Below are positions 1-9,144 of a stretch of 64,000 nucleotides of DNA, in pieces. The position numbers were made by a program, and so were the translations under genes. Position 1 is the stretch's first letter; each line of letters begins with the position of its first letter. The stretch is taken from assembly GCA_017983695.1 (NCBI GenBank), contig JAGOAX010000013.1, positions 62,001 through 126,000 of the forward strand, written 5' to 3'. Source of the DNA: Ferruginibacter sp. GTDB taxonomy: Bacteria; Bacteroidota; Bacteroidia; Chitinophagales; Chitinophagaceae. A model generated the notes under the pieces. That model did no database searches. It was given only the letters and a program-made list of their open reading frames with translations, and was not told the DNA's origin.

Positions 1-971
1 TTTTTTATCAGCCCTGTCATCACCACTCCATTTTTTTTCACTACAGTTGCAGGGTCAGCTACACAAATTCTGTAATAGTTTCTGTTGGTTTCTAAAATAT
101 CAGTATTAGTGTTATTTATAGTATGGTAAGTAAGATAACGTGTACCCCATGCTCTTTCGGGAAATACCTGCTGGTGCATAAACTCTCCTCCATCACCCCT
201 GCATAAACGGATACCACCAGAGCCGGAAAAAACAGCAATGGGGTGACAGCTTGCATCGGCACCCGGTACAGATACTATTTTGCTGCCTGTCATATCCTTA
301 CTGGCCTTGGCAGGGTCGCCATTAAAAATGGCTTTGCCAAAAACATGATACGATTCTCCTTTATTAAGGTTAACTGTATAGGTTTGGCCGGGTAGCCAGC
401 CATTTTTTGTGGTGTCAGAAGGGGTGATCTCTATACGGGTATTATCTTCGGATGCAATAGCATAAAACCACGAATACCAGTCGGGAACATTACTTTGCGA
501 TGTGGTTTGGTAATAATTGATGGAATAATAAGAATAACCATAAGTTTCTATCGGCATCAGCATTGTAGCACCCGAAACCTGTGTTGAATAAACATGTGCA
601 TACACGGCAACCGGTACATTACTTACAATATGTACATTCCTGTTTTGTAAACCATCAGTTAAAGTACGGGCATCGTTTGCACCAGATTTAGGAATAAGTA
701 TAGAAGCATCTACAGTATTGGCAGGAATATTTAAAGTTTGTGTGTAACCAGTGTTAGTGATACTTACCGTAACGGTGGCGGCCTGTTCGGTGCTTATATA
801 AATAGCTAGCTCCTGGAAATTTACAGGGCTTTCATGAAAGAAACTGTAATCAAAACCATAGGCCAGCCAAAACTCCTTACCACGGTTAGATTTATCCTGG
901 GCATTTACTCCAAAGCAAAGCAGGGAGCTAATCGCTAAAACAATACAGTATTTAAAAGATATGCTTCTCAT
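1..971 (-). CDS. Secreted IgGFc-binding-domain protein, 3' end outside the window
   Basis: Open on the minus strand from an ATG at 971 to the window edge, giving 323 codons with the C-terminus missing. The N-terminus is a typical signal peptide (MRSISFKYCIVLAISSLL, ending near VNAQD). The body contains the pattern of the IgGFc-binding N-terminal domain: GKEFWLAYGF near the start, DARTLTDGLQNRNVHIVSN, then VPVAVYAHVYS and ATMLMP, later HPIAVFSGSGGI and ERAWGTRYL. In Bacteroidota this domain usually sits at the front of large T9SS-exported surface proteins; whether this one carries a C-terminal sorting domain cannot be seen here. It is divergent from the large surface protein at 1091, with a shared 119-nt promoter region. 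Family call is by motif recognition; ligand and function are unknown. Confidence 0.75.
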   Translation of the reverse strand, partial: MRSISFKYCIVLAISSLLCFGVNAQDKSNRGKEFWLAYGFDYSFFHESPVNFQELAIYISTEQAATVTVSITNTGYTQTLNIPANTVDASILIPKSGANDARTLTDGLQNRNVHIVSNVPVAVYAHVYSTQVSGATMLMPIETYGYSYYSINYYQTTSQSNVPDWYSWFYAIASEDNTRIEITPSDTTKNGWLPGQTYTVNLNKGESYHVFGKAIFNGDPAKASKDMTGSKIVSVPGADASCHPIAVFSGSGGIRLCRGDGGEFMHQQVFPERAWGTRYLTYHTINNTNTDILETNRNYYRICVADPATVVKKNGVVMTGLIK

Positions 972-998
972 AAAATACAATATTCCAAAATATTGCCG

Positions 999-1026
999 CA
1001 AAGTACGGTAGAATTTATTCTACAAA
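999..1026 (-). promoter_or_regulatory. Candidate promoter with a perfect palindrome between the boxes
   Basis: On the minus strand TTTG (1026-1023) and TACTTTG (1005-999) are 17 nt apart, close to the Bacteroidota TTTG / TAnnTTTG arrangement and 28 nt upstream of the ATG at 971. Between them lies the palindrome GTAGAATTTATTCTAC (1008-1023), with 7-nt perfect arms, placed where an operator would block the polymerase. Inference only. Confidence 0.35.
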
Positions 1027-1090
1027 GAAAATAAAAAATCGAAAGTAATGTTGTGTCTGAATTTTTACCTTAACTAAAAAGTTACTCAAA

Positions 1091-4000
1091 ATGAACAAGC
1101 ACTGCTTTGGAAAAATGCATTATTGCTTAGTACTGATAATGCTGTCTTTTTTATCTGTTTCATTATTGGCACAGAGCGAATACCGAACCGATAAATGGCG
1201 CTTTAGCGATCCCAAACAATTTGGATTTACAGTTTTAGATGTTCATTTCTTTGATAATAACAAAGGAATTGCAGTAGGTGGCAGTGGTGGTATTGCCTGG
1301 ACAGCCAATGGCGGTGCTAAATGGAACTATGGCCCTTTTACTTTTACTTCTCCAACAGGGTTGAAAACCTCAGGTAGCTTCTCTGATGTACATTTTGCAA
1401 ATGCAACCACCGCTTATGCGGTAGGGTCAAATGGTATGATGGCAAAAAGTACCAATGGCGGGCAAAACTGGACATTTGTAAATACGCCCTTATATGCCAA
1501 AGCCAGAAGCATTAATGCAGTATGGTTCATTAATAAAGATACCGGCTATATAGGTGGGCAATTTAATACTTTAGATTCTTTACCTAAATTATACATTACC
1601 AGGAACGGGGGAAGCACATGGGATTCTATTGCAGCACCTCCAGTAAATGGTAAAACCCGTGTGGGATATGTTAATAATGTGAATTTACCTTCGGTGCTTT
1701 GGAATGTTGATGCTAAAGCAAAAGAAATCTATCGTATTCAATTTTTAAATGATTCAGTAGGCTATGTATGTGGTACAGGCAGTCCTTTATTTCCAAGGGT
1801 AGGGCCTAACGCCGTTTTAGCCACTTGCTTACCAGGTACCGGCAGCTTAACTACCGGTGCCCAAAGCGCTGCCTTGTTATGGAAAATAAATAAAAACGTT
1901 ATTACAGATTATTCTTTAAGTAAAGAAAGATTAGGGTACACAGGAATTAATACCGCTACGGTAAATTGTACAACCTCTTTTAACGCCGCAGGTGTTACTC
2001 CGGCAGTACAAACATATAGAGCTTTGGGTATTATTAACGATTCGACAATTGTGATGATGTCTTTTAATAATAATACTGTGGTAAGGGTAAATACAGGTAA
2101 AAACGATAGTACATTAAACCCAAATGCTGCTGGCGTTTATGAAAAAGGTAAATATCAGGTTTTAAATTTTCCTTTCCCTCCTAATGGCGGTACACCCATT
2201 CCGCCGGTGCAAACTTTACTAGCATCTAATCCTTACCAAATTAAAAAAGCAGCTAATGGTAAATTATTTGCAGCAGCCAACTTTGGTGCCATGTGGACTT
2301 CGGTTGATAATGGTGCTAACTGGAAAAGGGAAAACAGTTTACCTACGGGAGCAAATTACAGCAGCTTTGCTACCTGGGCTATGGATATTTTACCAAGTGG
2401 AAGAATAGTTACTATGGGCCAGGGTGGTGTGGTAGCCGATTCTGTACCAGGTGGCGTTTTAAAAAGCAGTTATGTTGTTGTAGGTGCAACAGGTAATAAA
2501 GTTGATTTTGTAGATTGTAATAATGGTATTGTCACTGGCGGATCTCAAATTGCGGTAACTACCAACGGGGGAAATTCATGGACGGCCAAAAACCGGCCTG
2601 ATTTTGCCAATTCGTTTTATAGCATCAATGGATTTGATTATACCAGGTTGAACAAATGTTATTTTGCAGTAAGTAATGGTATTATCTATTCTTCACCCGA
2701 TCAGGCAACTACACTTGATCCGTTGTATTCTAATTTTAACTATCAGATGAATGCTGTACAGGGTTTTGGAACAGATACTGTTTATGGACTTGGATACAGT
2801 CAGTTTTCTGTACCAACCGCAAACAGGAGATCATCTTTTTTCCGTAGTACCAATGCAGGAGCCACATGGCAAACAGTAGATATTGTAGCTAATGTAGTAA
2901 CTCCGGCATTTACTGCACCAACCTTATCAAAAATGACATTCCCAAGCCGCAATGTAGGGTATGCAGCAGGTAGCAGAAACGGTGTTTACAAAACATCAAA
3001 TGGCGGCACCACCTGGACGAGCATTAATCCTTTCCCGGCTCTAAATGAAAATATTGGCGGTGCTTATGTCTCTTATACCGGTATTTGTGCAATAGATGAT
3101 AATACAGTATTTGTAGTAGGTAATATGTTTAGTGGTACAAATATTCGCAGGGTGTATAAAACTACCGATGGCGGTACTACCTGGACGGATATATCAGGTA
3201 GTATAAACACACAGTTACCATCGGGCAATATGCTTAGTATATTATTCAGTGATGCTAATAATGGATATGTTATTGGAAGTAATGTGATGTTTGTAACCAA
3301 TAACAGCGGTGCAAGCTGGACAATGGAAGTAGCACCGCATGGTAATTTACAAAATGCATTGGGCTTTGCTCCACGTACAGTGCCTGCAGCAATTCCTTTT
3401 GCCAACAGAAAATTATTTATTGGTACACTTTCTTTTGCCAGTGGTGTTCCATCTATTATGGAGTATGGCGATACATTGAATGTAAATATTAACTCAACCG
3501 AAACCATTACAGGCAGCTGCAGCAACGGAGCTACAGGAAGTATTGTGGTAAATGCTACAGGTGGACTTACTCCATATTCATACAGCATTAATGGAGGTGC
3601 ATTTCAATCATCAAATACATTTAACAACCTTACATCGGGTGTAAAAACAATTGTTATTAAGGATGCTTTCTGTGGTATAATAACCAAACTGGATACTGTT
3701 GGTATTAAAGTGAGCCCGGGCGCCAGTGCAGGAACTGATAAATTAATAGTTAGTGGCGATGAAGTAATGCTTGATGGAAGTGGTATTACAAACCCGGCAT
3801 CAATAGCGTGGACACCGGCAACATCTATTACGAGCGGTGCAAACACTTATACACCTTCGGCTAAACCAACTGCTACTACTACTTATACTGTATCAGTAAC
3901 AGATCCTAACGGATGTGTTGCTACCGATAATACGCTGGTAACAGTACTGCCGTATTGCATAAAACCAATGGATGCCTTTACACCAAATGGAGATGGCATT

Positions 4001-4234
4001 AATGATAAATGGTTAGCTACTACAAACAGTGGGTCATGTACCAGCCAGGTAATTGTAAATGTATTTAACCGCTATGGCAACCTGGTTTACAGTAATGAGA
4101 ATTATCAGAATGACTGGAATGGTACTTACAAAGGAAAACCAGTTCCGGATGGTACTTATTATTATGTGATCAAGTACAAGCTGGTTACCGGTAACGGATT
4201 GCAGTTAAAAGGCGATGTAACAATTTTGAGATAA
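1091..4234 (+). CDS. Large secreted YCF48/BNR-like protein with gliding-motility-type C-terminal domain
   Basis: A protein of 1047 residues with a signal peptide at about 1-28 (ending SLLAQ). The body is a run of beta-propeller-like repeats of the YCF48/BNR sort, each with a GGxxW element (TTNGGNSWTAK, KTSNGGTTWTS, KTTDGGTTWTD, NNSGASWTME). A SprB-repeat-like stretch (GSCSNGATGSIVVNATGG) lies at about 810-840. From residue 963 comes the type B C-terminal domain, FTPNGDGINDKW followed by NRYGNLVY and DWNGTYKGKPVPDGTYYY, ending VTILR. Such proteins are exported by T9SS and held on the surface. The PorP/SprF gene starts 22 nt later, which is the usual pairing for type B cargo. Ligand unknown; export class quite secure. 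Confidence 0.85.
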   Translation: MNKHCFGKMHYCLVLIMLSFLSVSLLAQSEYRTDKWRFSDPKQFGFTVLDVHFFDNNKGIAVGGSGGIAWTANGGAKWNYGPFTFTSPTGLKTSGSFSDVHFANATTAYAVGSNGMMAKSTNGGQNWTFVNTPLYAKARSINAVWFINKDTGYIGGQFNTLDSLPKLYITRNGGSTWDSIAAPPVNGKTRVGYVNNVNLPSVLWNVDAKAKEIYRIQFLNDSVGYVCGTGSPLFPRVGPNAVLATCLPGTGSLTTGAQSAALLWKINKNVITDYSLSKERLGYTGINTATVNCTTSFNAAGVTPAVQTYRALGIINDSTIVMMSFNNNTVVRVNTGKNDSTLNPNAAGVYEKGKYQVLNFPFPPNGGTPIPPVQTLLASNPYQIKKAANGKLFAAANFGAMWTSVDNGANWKRENSLPTGANYSSFATWAMDILPSGRIVTMGQGGVVADSVPGGVLKSSYVVVGATGNKVDFVDCNNGIVTGGSQIAVTTNGGNSWTAKNRPDFANSFYSINGFDYTRLNKCYFAVSNGIIYSSPDQATTLDPLYSNFNYQMNAVQGFGTDTVYGLGYSQFSVPTANRRSSFFRSTNAGATWQTVDIVANVVTPAFTAPTLSKMTFPSRNVGYAAGSRNGVYKTSNGGTTWTSINPFPALNENIGGAYVSYTGICAIDDNTVFVVGNMFSGTNIRRVYKTTDGGTTWTDISGSINTQLPSGNMLSILFSDANNGYVIGSNVMFVTNNSGASWTMEVAPHGNLQNALGFAPRTVPAAIPFANRKLFIGTLSFASGVPSIMEYGDTLNVNINSTETITGSCSNGATGSIVVNATGGLTPYSYSINGGAFQSSNTFNNLTSGVKTIVIKDAFCGIITKLDTVGIKVSPGASAGTDKLIVSGDEVMLDGSGITNPASIAWTPATSITSGANTYTPSAKPTATTTYTVSVTDPNGCVATDNTLVTVLPYCIKPMDAFTPNGDGINDKWLATTNSGSCTSQVIVNVFNRYGNLVYSNENYQNDWNGTYKGKPVPDGTYYYVIKYKLVTGNGLQLKGDVTILR

Positions 4235-4256
4235 TAAATAATTATAAAACACAATT

Positions 4257-5153
4257 ATGAAATACAAAATATTAATAGCGTTGTTTGTTGTTGCTGTTAC
4301 AGCAGCCAATGCACAGCAGTTACACACTTCCTCAATGTATAATTTGCAGGGAGTATTACAAAATCCATCTATGGCCGGTGTGCAGGAAAATAATTTTGTA
4401 GGCGTAACCTACCGCACACAGTGGAGCGGTATAAGCGGAAGCCCGAAAACTGCAACTGCATTTGCATCTTTTGGTTTACCTAAACAAAAAATTGGTGTTG
4501 GTGGATATATTTACAGTGATAAAACCGGGCCAACATCAAGATCAGGTGTTGAGCTTTCTTTAGCAAAACATATTGTTATGGAAGAAGGCAAAGTATTTTC
4601 GATAGGTATCGAAAGCAGGTTTCAGCAGTATGCATTAGATAAAGCTAAGCTGACCGCAACCCTCGGTAACGACCCGGCAATTGCAGGCAGCGACAGCCGC
4701 TTTAAATACGATGCAGGCTTTGGTGTTGCATACATCACTAAAAAAATTCAGATCGGTGCTTCTGTATCTCAACTGGTACAATCTAAACTTGATTTTTACA
4801 GTGGTAATTTATCTACAACTGAGCAGGCCCGTTTATACCGTCATTATTATTTTCATGGAGCTTATAAATGGGATGTGGATGGTGTAACTACCATTACCCC
4901 CAATTTTATGGTAACCTATTTGCCAAATGCGCCAACTGATTTTCAGATAGGAGCAAGGTTTGAACACCGGGAGATTTTCTGGTGGGGCATTGGTTACAGG
5001 GCAAAACAAAGCTATATGCTTTCTGCCGGTGTAAACCTCAACAAGCAATTTACATTGGGTTATGCATTTGACAATTACCTAACTCCAATAAGTAATTTCG
5101 ATGCAGGCTCTAACGGGCATGAAGTTATTCTCCGCTTTAATTTAAAAAAATAA
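4257..5153 (+). CDS. PorP/SprF family type IX secretion membrane protein
   Basis: 298 residues with a signal peptide (MKYKILIALFVVAVTAANAQ) and an outer-membrane beta-barrel pattern. The N-terminal signature of the family is present: YNLQGVLQNPSMAGV, then YRTQWSGISGSPKT and ASFGLPKQKIGVGGY; the C-terminus ends in a barrel strand (HEVILRFNLKK). Members of this family (SprF in Flavobacterium) are needed for export or surface attachment of the large type B-CTD protein encoded beside them. The gene follows the 1047-residue surface protein by 22 nt, so the two very likely form an operon, and a strong terminator follows at 5178. This is one of many paralogues in such genomes, so no gene symbol is given. 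Confidence 0.9.
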   Translation: MKYKILIALFVVAVTAANAQQLHTSSMYNLQGVLQNPSMAGVQENNFVGVTYRTQWSGISGSPKTATAFASFGLPKQKIGVGGYIYSDKTGPTSRSGVELSLAKHIVMEEGKVFSIGIESRFQQYALDKAKLTATLGNDPAIAGSDSRFKYDAGFGVAYITKKIQIGASVSQLVQSKLDFYSGNLSTTEQARLYRHYYFHGAYKWDVDGVTTITPNFMVTYLPNAPTDFQIGARFEHREIFWWGIGYRAKQSYMLSAGVNLNKQFTLGYAFDNYLTPISNFDAGSNGHEVILRFNLKK

Positions 5154-5177
5154 GAAAAACCCTTGGTACATTTTTAT

Positions 5178-5206
5178 AGCAGCTTCCCCGGAAGCTGCTT
5201 TTTTTT
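5178..5206 (+). terminator. Rho-independent terminator after the surface-protein/PorP operon
   Basis: AGCAGCTTCC (5178-5187) pairs perfectly with GGAAGCTGCT (5190-5199) and is followed by seven T residues (5200-5206). It ends the 1091-5153 transcription unit. Confidence 0.85.
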
Positions 5207-5248
5207 GAGTAATAGTTTCTTTATTTTCAAAAATTACTGAAAATAATG

Positions 5249-5256
5249 TATCTTTG
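5249..5256 (+). promoter_or_regulatory. -7 box (TATCTTTG) of the NDH-2 gene
   Basis: TATCTTTG fits the Bacteroidota -7 consensus TAnnTTTG and lies 22 nt upstream of the ATG at 5279. It overlaps the more upstream ATG at 5246, which argues that 5279 is the true start. Confidence 0.55.
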
Positions 5257-5278
5257 TGTCATCAAAATAACACAGACT

Positions 5279-6565
5279 ATGAAACTTATAATTATCGGGG
5301 GCGGCTTTGGCGGATTAAGGCTTGCCCGTAACCTCAGCAATAAACCCGGGTTTGAAATTACCCTTATCGATAAATTCAATTTTCACCAGTTTCAGCCGCT
5401 GTTTTACCAGGTGGCCACTGCAGGCCTGGATGCCAGTAATATTTCTTTTCCATTGCGTAAGGTTTTTCACAACAGCAAAAACATCAGTTTTAGAATGGCA
5501 GAAGTGCAGCAGATCGTTGCAGATAATAACAAAGTGGTGACCAGTATTGGTGAATTTGAATACGATGCGTTGGTAATTGCCACCGGTGCCGATACCAATT
5601 TTTTTGGTAATCAAAACTTAATGAATCATGCAATGCCCATGAAGAGTACTTTAGAAGCTTTGCAATTGCGGTATAAACTATTACAGAATTTTGAAACCGC
5701 TATTACCACAAAAGATGAGCAAACATTGCAGCAGTTGATGAATATTGTGGTGGTGGGAGGTGGCCCAACAGGGGTGGAGCTGAGCGGTGCCATTGCGGAT
5801 ATGAAAAAATATGTGCTGCCTAAAGATTATCCAGAGCTGGACTTTACCCAAATGAAAATTTATCTGCTGGAAGGTACCGGCAAAACTTTAAGTAACATGA
5901 GTGAAAAAAGCAGTGCTGAATCGCAGCGGTACCTGGAAAAATTAGGAGTGACAGTTTTAACTAGTGCTTTGCTTAAAGATTATGACGGCGAAAAAATCAC
6001 TTTGCAGGACGGTAAAACTATCGCTACCAAGATGGTGATTTGGGCTGCAGGTATTAAAGGCAATGTGCCACAGGGTATTGATAAAGATTTAATAGCCCGG
6101 GGCAACCGTATTAAAATTGACCGCCAATGTAAAGTTACAGGTAGCAATAACATTTTTGCCATTGGTGATGTAGCCTATATGGAAGAACCTGCATGGCCTA
6201 ACGGTCACCCGCAGGTAGCGCCGGTAGCCACACAAATGGCCGATATGATAGCAAATAATTTGCGCAGCATAGAAATGAAAAGCAACACCAAAGTTTTGGA
6301 AGAATTTGTATACCACGACAAAGGCAGTATGGCCACAGTGGGCAGAAATTTAGCCGTGGTGGATATGCCAAAACCCAAGTTGCACTTTAAAGGTTTTTTT
6401 GCCTGGATGATATGGATGGGCCTGCACCTGATGCTGATACTGGGTGTAAAGAACCGCTTCTTTGTTTTTTGTAACTGGCTGTATAATTATTTTACTTACG
6501 ATCAGAATTTGAGATTGATATTTAAAGAAGTGGATAAAAAGAAAGTTGGGCAAACCAATTCCTGA
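5279..6565 (+). CDS. ndh: Type II NADH:quinone oxidoreductase (NDH-2)
   Basis: 428 residues from the ATG at 5279; a longer frame from 5246 would place the promoter box in the coding region. It oxidises NADH with FAD and reduces the quinone pool without pumping protons, on the inner face of the cytoplasmic membrane. Two dinucleotide folds are visible: IIIGGGFGGLR at residues 3-13 (FAD) and VVVGGGPTGVELSG near 157-170 (NADH). GSNNIFAIGDVAY is the second FAD contact. The C-terminus has the family's amphipathic or membrane segment (FFAWMIWMGLHLMLILGVKN) followed by NYFTYDQNLRLIF. Length fits the family. Single gene with its own promoter. The specific electron acceptor is inferred from family membership. 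Confidence 0.88.
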   Translation: MKLIIIGGGFGGLRLARNLSNKPGFEITLIDKFNFHQFQPLFYQVATAGLDASNISFPLRKVFHNSKNISFRMAEVQQIVADNNKVVTSIGEFEYDALVIATGADTNFFGNQNLMNHAMPMKSTLEALQLRYKLLQNFETAITTKDEQTLQQLMNIVVVGGGPTGVELSGAIADMKKYVLPKDYPELDFTQMKIYLLEGTGKTLSNMSEKSSAESQRYLEKLGVTVLTSALLKDYDGEKITLQDGKTIATKMVIWAAGIKGNVPQGIDKDLIARGNRIKIDRQCKVTGSNNIFAIGDVAYMEEPAWPNGHPQVAPVATQMADMIANNLRSIEMKSNTKVLEEFVYHDKGSMATVGRNLAVVDMPKPKLHFKGFFAWMIWMGLHLMLILGVKNRFFVFCNWLYNYFTYDQNLRLIFKEVDKKKVGQTNS

Positions 6566-6583
6566 TAAATCTGTTAAACAGGT

Positions 6584-7297
6584 ATGCCTGCAACTTTTTT
6601 AACTGCCGAGTGGAATAATTTAATAATGGCCAATTACGTGATTGACCCGGAAATTTTAAAACCCTGGCTGCCCAATAAAACCGAACTGGATATTTACAAT
6701 GGCAAATGCTATGTAAGCCTTATCGGTTTTATGTTTGAAAAAACAAAACTACTGGGCATCAGCATCCCTTTTCACTCCAACTTTGAAGAAGTAAACCTGC
6801 GCTTTTATGTACGCTATAATGATAATGGTGTGTGGAAACGAGGGGCTGTTTTTATAAAAGAAATTGTACCCAAACCTTCCATCAGCATTATTGCCAATAC
6901 CTTGTACAAAGAAAAGTACAGTACAATGCCCATGAAACATTTTTACCTGAAAGATGATAATGAAATATACTTAGGCTATCACTGGAAGCATAAAGGCAAA
7001 TGGAATAAACTGGAAGCCACTACGGCAACAGAAGCCATGCCCATGCAGCCCGGCAGCGAGGAACAGTTTATTGCAGAGCATTACTGGGGCTACTCTAAGT
7101 ACAACGATCAAACTACTTATGAATATGCAGTGCAACATCCTGCATGGAAAGTATATAAAGTACAATACTATTTAATTGATTGTGATTTTACAACTTTATA
7201 CGGTCCGTCATTTTCTTTTTTACTAAATTCCATACCCAATTCCGTTTTTGTTGCAAAAGGCTCGGCTATTTCAATATTGCACAAACGAAGTGTTTGA
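6584..7297 (+). CDS. DUF2071 (YqjF-like) family protein
   Basis: 237 residues starting MPATFLTAEWNNLIMANYVIDPEIL, a close fit to the N-terminal signature of DUF2071, in which the protein begins with a FLTAEW-N-L motif. It also has YVSLIGFMFEKT and FEEVNLRFYVR, and ends in GPSFSFLLNSIPNSVFVAKGS. No signal peptide or membrane segment. It begins 18 nt after the NDH-2 stop codon on the same strand, so it is probably co-transcribed. The biochemical function of the family is not known; nothing in the sequence points to a catalytic residue. Confidence 0.75.
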   Translation: MPATFLTAEWNNLIMANYVIDPEILKPWLPNKTELDIYNGKCYVSLIGFMFEKTKLLGISIPFHSNFEEVNLRFYVRYNDNGVWKRGAVFIKEIVPKPSISIIANTLYKEKYSTMPMKHFYLKDDNEIYLGYHWKHKGKWNKLEATTATEAMPMQPGSEEQFIAEHYWGYSKYNDQTTYEYAVQHPAWKVYKVQYYLIDCDFTTLYGPSFSFLLNSIPNSVFVAKGSAISILHKRSV

Positions 7298-7379
7298 TTT
7301 GATCTGCATATAAATATGGTGAAAACACCCTTTGTACATATACGTGTTTAATTCATCTTTATGGTATAGTTTTTAAAGC

Positions 7380-7387
7380 TATATTTG
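7380..7387 (+). promoter_or_regulatory. Candidate -7 box (TATATTTG) for the gene at 7433
   Basis: TATATTTG matches TAnnTTTG and lies 45 nt upstream of the ATG. No convincing -33 box was found, so support is partial. Confidence 0.4.
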
Positions 7388-7432
7388 AATTAATACCAAC
7401 TGCACACCTAACCAAAACCTAAAACTTAGATT

Positions 7433-8218
7433 ATGAAAATCAAAATCTTTTTTATTGCCGCTGCTTTTACATTATTTACTGCTTCGGTTTTTGCACAGGA
7501 TGAGCAAACTGAAAAAAAGGAAAAATCTGCAAAGCCTGCACAACCAATGAACATCATTAAAGTGAACCTTACTGCACTTGTGCTTAAAAATTATTCTTTT
7601 CAATATGAAAGAATAATTAACCGCAAGTTTTCTGCGGCTATTGGTTTTAGAACCATGCCCACTGGTAAATTACCATTGATGAGTACCATTGAAAAAATTG
7701 TTGGAGATAGTGATCCGGAAACAAAAGACCAGATCGCAAACTTTAATTTTGGTAACACTGCTTTTAAGGCAGAGCTCAGGTTTTACGCTGGTAAAAAAGG
7801 ATATGGCCGTGGGTTTTACTTGGCACCGTTTTACCAAAATGCCACTTACAAAGGCAGTGGCTTAAAGTTTACGTATGAAAACAATGCCAATGTTAGCAGC
7901 ACTATATCATTGGCAGGCGAAATAAAGAGTAACACTTTTGGGTTACTGATGGGATTACAAAAATATTTAGGTAAACATATAAGCTTAGACTTGTGGATAC
8001 TTGGCCCTCATTATGGCAATGGTAAAGGTGATTTTACCGGAACATCCACAGTGCCGCTTACCGTTGATGAACAAAATGATTTAAGGCAGGAACTGGAAGA
8101 TTTTGATATGCCTTTTGGAACAAAGAAAATAACTGTTACTGCCAATGGCGCTAATGTAAAATTAGATGGCCCTTTTGGTGGCTTAAGGTCTGGTATTACA
8201 ATTGGAGTAAGGTTTTAA
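7433..8218 (+). CDS. Secreted outer-membrane beta-barrel-like protein, DUF3575-like
   Basis: 261 residues with a signal peptide (MKIKIFFIAAAFTLFTASVFAQ) followed by a short charged linker rich in Lys and Glu. The rest resembles small Bacteroidota outer-membrane barrels of the DUF3575 type: MNIIKVNLTALVLKNYSFQYERIINRKFSAAIG near residues 38-68, a mid-region strand pattern (AELRFYAGKKGYGRGFYLAPFY), and a final Phe-terminated strand (LRSGITIGVRF). It is monocistronic with its own candidate promoter and a weak terminator-like hairpin after it. Function unknown; a structural or lipid-related envelope role is only a guess. Confidence 0.6.
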   Translation: MKIKIFFIAAAFTLFTASVFAQDEQTEKKEKSAKPAQPMNIIKVNLTALVLKNYSFQYERIINRKFSAAIGFRTMPTGKLPLMSTIEKIVGDSDPETKDQIANFNFGNTAFKAELRFYAGKKGYGRGFYLAPFYQNATYKGSGLKFTYENNANVSSTISLAGEIKSNTFGLLMGLQKYLGKHISLDLWILGPHYGNGKGDFTGTSTVPLTVDEQNDLRQELEDFDMPFGTKKITVTANGANVKLDGPFGGLRSGITIGVRF

Positions 8219-8227
8219 AATATCTTA

Positions 8228-8265
8228 CCCCGTATCTGAAGTTTAACTGAACTGCAGGTACGGGG
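8228..8265 (+). terminator. Weak terminator-like hairpin
   Basis: CCCCGTA (8228-8234) pairs with TACGGGG (8259-8265) around a 24-nt loop, just downstream of the stop at 8218, with only a short T run. A weak rho-independent terminator at best. Confidence 0.35.
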
Positions 8266-8359
8266 TTTCACTTTACAAATAGTTTAAACGGATTTCAATC
8301 TGAAATTGTATAATCTTTTTTGCAAACCTTTTTTTAATTTGAAAGGTAACGGGGGGGAT

Positions 8360-9028
8360 TTATTTATTTATTCCTATATAAAAATTACAGACCTTAATGA
8401 TGTCATTAGGTTTTTTAAAATCAATATTATTGCTGTCAATAAATTGATTTAATTCTTTTTCTTTAGCCTTAAAGATTTTTAAAAACTGGCGTTTGGTATT
8501 AAATTTTTCCAGTGAACCATCTTTTTCAACCCAATATATAGTCTTATCGGTTACTTTTAAATTATCGGGAACACTGAGGTTTAAAGATGCAATCGGGCCA
8601 TAGATCTGTTTTGAATACCGGGTATTATTTGTTTTAGTAGTGGCTCCATATGCTGTGGGAACTCCAGTGTCTTCAACAATGCTTTTGTATTGTATATATA
8701 ATGAAATGATAGGATTAGAAAACGCCACTTCATAAAACAATGACCCGACAGGAACAAATTTTCTGTCGTTTACATAAACGGTGTCTATAATAGAAGGATT
8801 ATCTATGACCATGTAGGCATCACTTTGCTGAAAAACCAGTTCTTCATCAATAACATTATAATTTATTACTGCAGTTTTTGAGTCACCGGCTTTAAACTTG
8901 ATAACACATTTTGAAAACTCGGGAAAAAGAAAATTAGAGAGATTTTTAGCCGAATCTGTTTGGGCAGCTGAAGTTGCAGCGGCAAAGGATATTACTATGA
9001 CACAAAAAATCTCTTTTATTCTTTTCAT
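8360..9028 (-). CDS. Secreted protein of unknown function
   Basis: 222 residues on the minus strand with a signal peptide (MKRIKEIFCVIVISFAAATSAAQ). After it comes FLFPEFSKCVIKFKAGDSKTAVINYN and a conserved-looking FVPVGSLFYEVA; the C-terminal third is Lys-rich and predicted helical (KRQFLKIFKAKEKELNQFID). I recognise the general look of an uncharacterised Bacteroidota periplasmic family (LFP-F near the mature N-terminus, then a short beta-rich domain) but cannot name it. No lipobox, no catalytic motif. It stands alone between convergent and same-strand neighbours. Confidence 0.65.
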   Translation of the reverse strand: MKRIKEIFCVIVISFAAATSAAQTDSAKNLSNFLFPEFSKCVIKFKAGDSKTAVINYNVIDEELVFQQSDAYMVIDNPSIIDTVYVNDRKFVPVGSLFYEVAFSNPIISLYIQYKSIVEDTGVPTAYGATTKTNNTRYSKQIYGPIASLNLSVPDNLKVTDKTIYWVEKDGSLEKFNTKRQFLKIFKAKEKELNQFIDSNNIDFKKPNDIIKVCNFYIGINK

Positions 9029-9144
9029 TTTAATAAGTATGGTTAGGTAAACATTTATTGTTTATAAAGTTATGAAAAACATTAATCGTAAGTACAGTGT
9101 TTCCTGTATACGGTTCGGTATTTTATCTTTTAGGTACTCATGTA

